Shown here one piece after another: positions 14,084 through 19,653 of a DNA stretch of 19,653 nt (position 1 is its first letter; each line of letters starts with the position of its first letter). Source of the DNA: CAWIUB01 sp963839175 (lineage in GTDB: Bacteria > Actinomycetota > Actinomycetes > Mycobacteriales > Jatrophihabitantaceae); NCBI GenBank assembly GCA_963839175.1, contig CAWIUB010000043.1:1-19653 (forward strand). Reading direction: 5' to 3'. The position numbers and the translations under genes are program-made. The notes below the pieces were generated by a model. The model was not told where the DNA came from. It saw only the letters and a list, made by a program, of their open reading frames with translations, and ran no database searches.

Positions 14084-15808
14084 ATGACCGAGCTCTTGCT
14101 CGACCCAGCAGATGCCGCGACCGCGTCCCGCCCGCCTTCTCTGGTGGAGACTGGGAGAGCGGTCGGAGGCCGCATCGACGCGATCGGGGTAGGCCAACGC
14201 GCCGGCAGGCGCGAAATCCTCCACGATGTGTCCTTGTCCATCCAGCCGGGTGAGCTGGTTGCTCTTGTGGGCGGCAGCGGAGCGGGAAAGACCACCCTGC
14301 TGGAGATCCTTGCGGGCTCGCGGGCGCCGTCCGCCGGCCAGGTCATGCACGACGGCGTTCGGGTCGATGCCGGTGCCGCGTCCGGCTCGGGTGTCGGCTA
14401 CGTCCCTCAAGACGACATCATCCACGTCGAGATGCCGCTGCGGCGCACGCTGCAGTACGCGGCACGACTCCGCCTGCCTGCGGGCACATCGTCCGACCAG
14501 GCCGGCCGAGTGGTCGACGAAACGATGTGCGACCTGGACCTGGCCGATCGGCGTGATGTTGCGGTGCGGATGCTGTCGGGCGGTCAGCGTAAGCGGGCCA
14601 GCATCGCGGTCGAGCTGCTCACCCAGCCGCGCACCTTGTTCCTGGATGAACCCACCTCGGGTCTCGACCCATCGACGTCGGCGGAGGTCGTGCACCTGTT
14701 GCGCCGACTCACCGGGCGGGGGGTCACGGTCGTCCTCACCACCCACGAGCCGGCGACCATCGACCGGTGTGACCGAGTCGTCTTCCTGGCCCGGAATGGG
14801 CATCTGGCCTTCGCTGGTACGCCTGCGCAGGCGCGGCGCTATTTCGGCGTGCACGACCTCGTCGACGTCTACGACCGGCTCGCCGGCGAGGACACGCCAC
14901 GCGGGTGGGCGGAGCGGTTCGCCGCCTGGCGTCAGCCGACCGAGACCCCGGTCGAGGCTGCACGTCTCGACGACCGGCACTCGCCCAGCGTCCTGCGGCA
15001 GTGGTGGCTGCTGACCCGGCGCAACGCCGAGGTGCTGGTCCGTAACCGGCTGACCCTCGCCATATTGCTCGGCTCCCCCGTGCTGGTGACGGCGATGATG
15101 GGGATGCTGTTCCAGCCCGGCGCTTTCGCGCCGCACGGCGCGGCGGACGTCGGCCCGGCCCAGATCGTGTTTTGGGTTGCCTTTGCCGGCTTCTTCTTCG
15201 GCCTCACCTACGGGCTGCTCCAGATCGTCGGGGAGATGGCGGTCTTCCGGCGCGAACAGCGCTCTGGACTGAGCGTCGGCGCCTACGTCGCCTCCAAGAT
15301 CGGCGTACTGCTGCCGGTGCTGGCCGCGGTGACCGGCGTTCTCCTCGGTGTGCTGCGCGCGCTCGATCGGCTTCCCGCCGCTGGCTGGGACGTGTACGCG
15401 TCGCTGTTCGTCACGCTCCTGCTCGAGGCGCTGTCGGCGCTGGCTGTTGGCCTGCTGGCCTCGGCGGCTGTCTCCAATGCCTCGCAGGCCGCGCTCGCCC
15501 TGCCGATGCTCTGCTTCCCCCAGGTACTCTTCGCCGGCGCGGTTGTGCCAGTTGGCGACATGGCGACTCCCGGGCGGTTGCTCAGCCTGGGGCTGGCCAA
15601 CCGCTACTCGTTCGAGGCCCTGGGGCGTGGGCTGCACCTCGACCAGTTCGCCGGCACGGTGCCGAGCGTGCGCGTCTACGGCGACACCTTCTCCGGAGCG
15701 GTCGCTCACCGCTGGCTGGTGCTCGCGGGGTTCGCCGTGGTGTTCGCGGTGGCCACGGTGTGGGTGCTTCGCCGTCGGGGCCTGGTCGTCGCACGCGGAC
15801 GGCGATGA
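14084..15808 (+). CDS. ABCG-like exporter, fused ATPase and membrane domain
   Basis: 574 residues. GGAGG lies six bases before the ATG. The ATPase comes first (about 30-255): Walker A GGSGAGKT (63-70), Q-loop VPQDD (Gln109), signature LSGGQRKR (164-171), Walker B LFLDEPTSGLD (185-195), and switch His221. A linker carries RYFGVHDLVDVYDRLA, like ABCG transporters. Six membrane segments then lie at about 325-345, 360-385, 402-424, 440-465, 470-495 and 543-563. The ATPase-then-membrane order and half size match ABCG half-transporters and the transporter part of mycobacterial Rv1747, without the FHA domains that regulate Rv1747. It should work as a dimer and export a lipid-like or drug-like compound; the substrate is unknown. 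It is convergent (43 bases) with a large regulator gene that may control it. No lesion seen. Confidence 0.92.
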   Translation: MTELLLDPADAATASRPPSLVETGRAVGGRIDAIGVGQRAGRREILHDVSLSIQPGELVALVGGSGAGKTTLLEILAGSRAPSAGQVMHDGVRVDAGAASGSGVGYVPQDDIIHVEMPLRRTLQYAARLRLPAGTSSDQAGRVVDETMCDLDLADRRDVAVRMLSGGQRKRASIAVELLTQPRTLFLDEPTSGLDPSTSAEVVHLLRRLTGRGVTVVLTTHEPATIDRCDRVVFLARNGHLAFAGTPAQARRYFGVHDLVDVYDRLAGEDTPRGWAERFAAWRQPTETPVEAARLDDRHSPSVLRQWWLLTRRNAEVLVRNRLTLAILLGSPVLVTAMMGMLFQPGAFAPHGAADVGPAQIVFWVAFAGFFFGLTYGLLQIVGEMAVFRREQRSGLSVGAYVASKIGVLLPVLAAVTGVLLGVLRALDRLPAAGWDVYASLFVTLLLEALSALAVGLLASAAVSNASQAALALPMLCFPQVLFAGAVVPVGDMATPGRLLSLGLANRYSFEALGRGLHLDQFAGTVPSVRVYGDTFSGAVAHRWLVLAGFAVVFAVATVWVLRRRGLVVARGRR

Positions 15809-15851
15809 AGCCGCTCAACGTCTCGGTGGCCAGAGCCGAGGTCGTGTGCCG

Positions 15852-18434
15852 TCAGTTGTCGGCGGCCTCGAGGCAGCGCTGCGTATCGAGCGGTTGTCCG
15901 GCGACCGCGAACAGCTTCGCCGCTTCCGCGAACAGACCCTTGGCCGCGGCGTCGCCTCCTTCGGCCCGTGCCAGGTGGGCGCGAACCTCGGTGACCGCCG
16001 CCTGCCATGCCGTGCCTTGCCAGGTGGCTGCGGATCTCGTGGCCTGGGCGAGCCAGGCACGAGCCTCGTCGAGACGCCCTCCCTCGATGCACGCGATCGA
16101 CGCGGGTACGGCGATCATGACCTGGCAGAACATGCAGGCGAACGGCTCGTCCAGCCGCTCGACCGCCTCGTCGACGACCGTGAGCGCGGCATCGGCGTCG
16201 GGAGCCGCGGCGATGAGCGTGCCGTAGATGCGTTGGAGGAGATGGCGGGCCAGCGGGGACCAGCGGGCCAACGGAAGCGCGCGCCGCAGCAGCCGCTCGG
16301 CCTCTGCGCGGTTCCCCGCGGCGAGCTCGACCTCGGCCAGCCGCTGGAGGGTGTGGGCCGTTCCGGTGTCGGCCGCCATCTCGACATGTAACGCCACCGC
16401 CTCACTGAGATCCGCGCGAGCAGCGTCGAGGTCGCCCGCGAGCAGGGCGGCCTCACCGGCCACCGTCACCGCGAACGCCACGCCGCGCCGTGCGCCCGCC
16501 CGCTCCGCCTGCGCTCGCAGCTGATGCGCCAGGGCGACCACCTCCTGGTAGGGCGTGGGTCCGTAGAGCAGGTACTCAGCGACGCAGAGGTGCGAGTCGA
16601 ACACCGCCGAGGCCAGCTGCGGGTTCTCACTCGTCCCCCGCAGTTCACGGCGGAGCCGATCGAACCACTCACCGCGGTTGTGGGCGATCATGCCCTGGAG
16701 GGTGATGACGTCGAGCAGGCGGTCTGGCGCTCCCGGCCTCAGCGCCAGCGCGCGAGCTGCCTCGACCGCTGTATCCGCGCCGTCGAGATCTCCGGAGAAG
16801 TAGGCGAGCATTCCCCGCCCCAACAGGATGGCACCGTCGTCGGGGCCACCATTCGCCTCCAGCCCGGCCAGCGCCTCCTCAGCCGAGGCGACGTCCCCAC
16901 TGAGTAGTGCAGCGCGGGCCAGCCGCGCCCGCAGGCCGGCCGCCTGGTCGAGGTCGGCCGCCGCCAATGCCTGCCGGTACGCCGCCACCGCGGCCTGGTC
17001 GCCGACCGCTGCGAGCGCATCCGCCCGCAGCGCCAGCAGCGCGGCCTTCACCGGTCCGTTGGCGTGCTGACGAACGGCGCCGGTCCACCGCAGCACCTGC
17101 TCGTGGAGCCTGGCTGCTGCCGCAGCACGCGCCGCCTCCAGCGCATACGGAGCGGCCATGGCCGGCTCACCCGCAGCGAGGAGCCGGTCGGCGACCCGCG
17201 CGGGCGCCGCGCCGAGGTCAACGAGACGCATCGCGATCTCTTTCGTCACCGTCGGTCGTAACGGCGGGGCGATGCCCGCCGCCAGCTGCTCAGCGGTAGC
17301 CGGATCTGCGAACCTGTACCCGTCAGACTCGCAGCCGATCACCCCGGAGGCCAGCGCCAGCTCGAGCAGCCGATCAGCAGTCGGCACATCGTGACCCGAG
17401 GCCGCCGTGAACTCGAGCCGATCGAACCGATCTCCGATCACGGCAAGCCGCCGGAGAACCTCGGTCACCTCGCTGGGAAGATCGAGGATCGCCTGCTGAT
17501 CAACTGGAGCACGGCGGCGCTCGGCCAGCTTGACGACCTCGAAGCCAGGTCGGGTCACGGCGTCCGACCGCTGGGCGACGACGACGACCAGGCGGTACCG
17601 GCGGGTCAGCCGTGCCACGTCATCCACGAGGATCAGCGATTCGCGATCAGCGAGGTGAAGGTCGTCGAGCAGCAGCACCGCACCCGAGCGCTCCGCCGCG
17701 GTGACCAGAAACTCACGCACCGCCACGAACCAGCGCTGGCGCGTCGTCGGGAGGCGCCCTTCGAAGGCTCGCTCGAGCTCGGTGCGGCATCCGGCCGGTA
17801 TCAGATCGAGCAGTCCAGGATGCCTCTGAACCATCTCGTCGAGAGCCTCGGCGAGGCAACCGTAAGGGCTCGGGCTGGCGATCACCGGACCGGACAACCC
17901 GACAGCCAGCGACTGCCGACGGGCCGCCTCCGCGACCTGGCCGAGGAGCTCCGTCTTCCCCGACCTGGCTCCGCCGATCACCTGGATCGCGGCTCCGACC
18001 CCATCGCCGATGCCGCTGATCGCCCGAAGCACCCGACCTGCCGGATCCACGTCTCCCCGGGAGGCTGTGCCGTCCGTCCGCGCTGCACCCTGGCTCGGAC
18101 CGGCGGAGTGGGTCTTGTCGGCAACGTCGGCCACGAACCTGTAGCCACGGCCATAGATCGTCTTGATGATCCGCTGATCTCGACCAGTGTCGCCAACCGC
18201 GCGCCGGGCGGACTTGACCCGGCTGGTCAACGCCGACTCAGAGACGAACCTGTTACCCCAGATCTCGTCGAGGAGTTCGGTCTTCGGCACCACACGGTCT
18301 CGATGGCGCAGCAGATATGTCAGGACGTCGAATACCTGGGGCTCGATGCCCACGATCTTGTCGACGCGTCGCAACTCGAGGCGCTCGAGGCTCACCTCGC
18401 AGTCGCCGAATCGCACCGTCACGTTCGTCATCAT
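15852..18434 (-). CDS. Large transcriptional regulator: winged helix, ATPase and helical-repeat domain
   Basis: 860 residues from ATG 18434 (ATG 18431 also possible; no strong Shine-Dalgarno). Residues 5-103 form an OmpR/CadC-type DNA-binding winged helix: VRFGDCEVSLERLELRRVDK, PQVFDVLTYLLRHRDRVVPK, SRVKSARRAVGD, IIKTIYGRGYRFVA. A Thr/Ser/Gly linker (105-135) leads to a P-loop domain with Walker A GGARSGKT (154-161) and Walker B LLLDDLH (254-260), the STAND/AAA type of AfsR- and MalT-like regulators. From about 430 the rest is alanine-rich helix pairs of TPR character (RLARAALLSGDVASAEEALA; LAEVELAAGNRAEAERLLRR). Such proteins are thought to assemble when ATP and a ligand bind, then activate promoters. 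The likely target is the convergent exporter or its own gene; this is inferred from position. No receiver domain and no LuxR C-terminal helix-turn-helix. Confidence 0.9.
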   Translation of the reverse strand: MMTNVTVRFGDCEVSLERLELRRVDKIVGIEPQVFDVLTYLLRHRDRVVPKTELLDEIWGNRFVSESALTSRVKSARRAVGDTGRDQRIIKTIYGRGYRFVADVADKTHSAGPSQGAARTDGTASRGDVDPAGRVLRAISGIGDGVGAAIQVIGGARSGKTELLGQVAEAARRQSLAVGLSGPVIASPSPYGCLAEALDEMVQRHPGLLDLIPAGCRTELERAFEGRLPTTRQRWFVAVREFLVTAAERSGAVLLLDDLHLADRESLILVDDVARLTRRYRLVVVVAQRSDAVTRPGFEVVKLAERRRAPVDQQAILDLPSEVTEVLRRLAVIGDRFDRLEFTAASGHDVPTADRLLELALASGVIGCESDGYRFADPATAEQLAAGIAPPLRPTVTKEIAMRLVDLGAAPARVADRLLAAGEPAMAAPYALEAARAAAAARLHEQVLRWTGAVRQHANGPVKAALLALRADALAAVGDQAAVAAYRQALAAADLDQAAGLRARLARAALLSGDVASAEEALAGLEANGGPDDGAILLGRGMLAYFSGDLDGADTAVEAARALALRPGAPDRLLDVITLQGMIAHNRGEWFDRLRRELRGTSENPQLASAVFDSHLCVAEYLLYGPTPYQEVVALAHQLRAQAERAGARRGVAFAVTVAGEAALLAGDLDAARADLSEAVALHVEMAADTGTAHTLQRLAEVELAAGNRAEAERLLRRALPLARWSPLARHLLQRIYGTLIAAAPDADAALTVVDEAVERLDEPFACMFCQVMIAVPASIACIEGGRLDEARAWLAQATRSAATWQGTAWQAAVTEVRAHLARAEGGDAAAKGLFAEAAKLFAVAGQPLDTQRCLEAADN

Positions 18435-18753
18435 CGTGCATCGCGGACGTCGCAGCCCGCCGGCCGCCGGCCGTGCGGCACCGCCTGCACCCCACAACCC
18501 CGGCAGAGCTCCTCCACCGCGGTCGTCTCGACCGCCGGGTCAGGCCGCGGTCGACTCCCGAGACGGCGGGCAGAACCAAGACCGCCCGAAGCCGTCGTAA
18601 GGAACAGGCCATGGCGCGCACATGCCTGTCGGTCGGTCGTCCATGACCGGCACGCGGGCTTCGCGGTTACCTGTCGATCAAGCGGCCACGCCACGATCGG
18701 AATCACTCGTCTCGGATCTGGCGGGGCTGACGGACCAGGAGCATGCTCGGGCG
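18435..18753. other. Divergent intergenic region
   Basis: About 320 bases between the regulator gene (minus) and the SnoaL-like gene (plus). The latter's frame stays open upstream to 18622, but the extension is unlike the family. No clear promoter, repeat or RNA was found. Confidence 0.4.
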
Positions 18754-19189
18754 ATGTCCTTCGATGTCGAGGCTCTGTTCCGGCTCTGGACCGATCCGCT
18801 GCCGGAAAGGGCCAGCCGCAGAGGATGCCTTTCGCGCCCTCTACACCGACCCGGTGTCGATCAATGGCGTTTCGGTCACCGCCGCCGATCTTGTGAAGCG
18901 GGCCCGCGCCATGCAGCGGGTGTTCGAGGATCCCGAGCGCGAGGTCTTCGATAGTGCGGAAGCCCCCGGAAGGGTCGCCGTCGCGTTTCGGCTCCGTGGC
19001 CGGCAGGTTGGCCCTCTCTCGACGGCGGCCGGAGTGTTGGCCCCGTCCGGGCATGTCGTGGACCTTCGGGTCATCGACATCCTGACCCTCACCGACGGGC
19101 TGATCAGCTGCATCTGGATGGTCGCCGACGAACTCGGTGCGCTCGCCGCGATCAACGCAGTCGCTGTGACGTCGGGACCACGTCAGTAA
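18754..19189 (+). pseudogene. SnoaL-like (NTF2-fold) protein with a single-base frameshift
   Basis: ATG 18754 opens MSFDVEALFRLWTDPLPE. An extra base in the run GAAAGGG near 18807-18812 then shifts the frame. Deleting one A restores GPAAEDAFRALYTDPVSING, VSVTAADLVKRARAMQRVFE, VAVAFRLRGRQVGPLSTAAG, LRVIDILTLTDGLISCIWMV and a normal stop at 19187-19189. The corrected protein is about 144 residues, typical for SnoaL-like/NTF2-fold proteins. The region after the lesion is perfectly kept, so the loss is recent, or the extra A is a sequencing error. The fold binds small hydrophobic ligands; the reaction is unknown. A second SnoaL-like remnant lies at 1570-1860. As sequenced, only a chimeric product from an unrelated frame could be made. 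Confidence 0.8.
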
Positions 19190-19263
19190 GGATCAACTTT
19201 GGCAACGGCCTCACGCTACGCGCGAGCCCGGGCCGGAGGAAGGAGCGAGATCCGTCCGGCGCC

Positions 19264-19653
19264 GATTGTTCCGACCTCGTGATTGTTCCGACCTGACGAC
19301 TGGATCGCCTGTGGCATAAGGGGTTTCCGGATAAGAGGTCGGAACAATCTGCGCTCGTCGGGCTGATGCTTCCCGCCGCAGATTTCGGAAGGGAGCAGCA
19401 AATGCCGGCGGGGCGAACACGGTCCCGACGGATCACGTGGCGGTCGGTTCGACGAGCACATAGGCGATTCCGATGTCGAGGCTGACCCACGCATGCTCGC
19501 CGCCCGTGGATCTACGGCTGGCGGCCACCAGCCGCCCGACGCCCTCATGACCCTCGTTGATGGGTCGTGATTGTTCCGACCTGCTCACCGCCGATCCCTT
19601 GCCAGGCAAGCCCATCCACGTCCGCGTCGGAACAATCGTGAGGTCGGAACAAT
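19264..19653. repeat. Six-copy inverted/direct repeat cluster, mobile-element end
   Basis: The unit GATTGTTCCGACCT appears at 19264-19277 and 19281-19294 (plus). It is inverted at 19336-19349, plus again at 19569-19582, and inverted at 19626-19637 (12 bases) and 19641-19653, which touches the window end. The outer pairs mirror each other: 19265-19292 and the reverse complement of 19626-19653 agree at 26 of 28 bases, with the same 17-base period. Copies two and four share 19 identical bases (TCGTGATTGTTCCGACCTG). Paired subterminal repeats of this sort are typical of transposase-binding ends (for example IS21-family or recombinase-in-trio elements). No full transposase is present. Confidence 0.75.
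19433..19615 (-). CDS. Doubtful ORF between the repeats
   Basis: 60 residues from ATG 19615, MGLPGKGSAVSRSEQ..., reading through one repeat copy and then INEGHEGVGRLVAASRRS, WVSLDIGIAYVLVEPTAT. Third-position GC is high in the second half, which suggests former coding sequence. 'GHEGVG' is reminiscent of the zinc-binding strand of medium-chain alcohol dehydrogenases, but nothing else fits, so I do not assign it. It is more likely a captured gene fragment than a functional gene. Confidence 0.2.
   Translation of the reverse strand: MGLPGKGSAVSRSEQSRPINEGHEGVGRLVAASRRSTGGEHAWVSLDIGIAYVLVEPTAT

Noticed and set aside
14069..15709. 546-codon minus-strand frame opposite the ABC exporter
   Set aside because: It is the antisense shadow of a gene with complete Walker, signature and membrane motifs; high GC makes such frames common.
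17391..18896. 501-codon plus-strand frame opposite the regulator
   Set aside because: Antisense to the winged-helix and ATPase domains of the regulator; no domain of its own.
19264..19653. CRISPR array
   Set aside because: Copies occur in both orientations with irregular spacing (3 to about 220 bases); no repeat-spacer regularity and no cas genes.

Overview
The base composition (high GC, strong G/C bias at third codon positions) and the gene families point to a high-GC actinomycete, probably a mycobacterium, Pseudonocardia or Frankia-like relative. The supporting families are an F420/deazaflavin-dependent (Ddn-type) nitroreductase, a DevS/DosT-type GAF histidine kinase, SnoaL-like and SRPBCC proteins, an F420-type luciferase-like monooxygenase remnant, and a half-size ABCG-like exporter like the C-terminal part of Rv1747. 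The genus is inferred; no marker gene is present.

Layout. 1-1900 is gene-poor: a truncated VOC/glyoxalase remnant (minus), a frameshifted coiled-coil remnant (plus), about 740 bases with nothing convincing, and a SnoaL-like remnant (minus). 1906-5246 is intact: a small membrane protein translationally coupled to an unrecognised helical protein, a convergent Ddn-like protein, then a membrane-anchored alpha/beta hydrolase. 5262-10027 is a gene graveyard: two convergent broken SRPBCC genes, a luciferase-like monooxygenase fragment abutting a leucine-dehydrogenase-type fragment, and a Mg2+-type P-type ATPase that has lost its actuator-domain core and its phosphorylation site. A perfect BlaI/CopY-like palindrome lies just upstream of the ATPase. 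10268-13569 holds an SRPBCC-like protein, a divergent two-GAF histidine kinase of the DevS family that lacks the haem-ligand loop, and a small ASCH-like protein. 14084-18434 holds an ABC exporter convergent with an 860-residue regulator (winged helix, ATPase, helical repeats). 18754-19189 is a SnoaL-like gene broken by one extra base. The window ends in a cluster of six copies of a 12-14-base repeat in both orientations, arranged like the two ends of a mobile element.

How the parts fit. Ddn-like reductases, cation P-type ATPases and DevS-type kinases recur together in hypoxia/nitric-oxide (DosR-type) dormancy regulons of actinobacteria. The 1.9-13 kb segment therefore looks like a DosR-type stress island in partial decay: the kinase, reductase and hydrolase remain intact, the ATPase and several accessory enzymes are destroyed, and no response regulator is present in the window. 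I found no convincing DosR box. No tRNA, rRNA or CRISPR array was seen. Because several lesions are single-base indels, some may be sequencing or assembly errors, but the large internal deletions in the ATPase cannot be explained that way.
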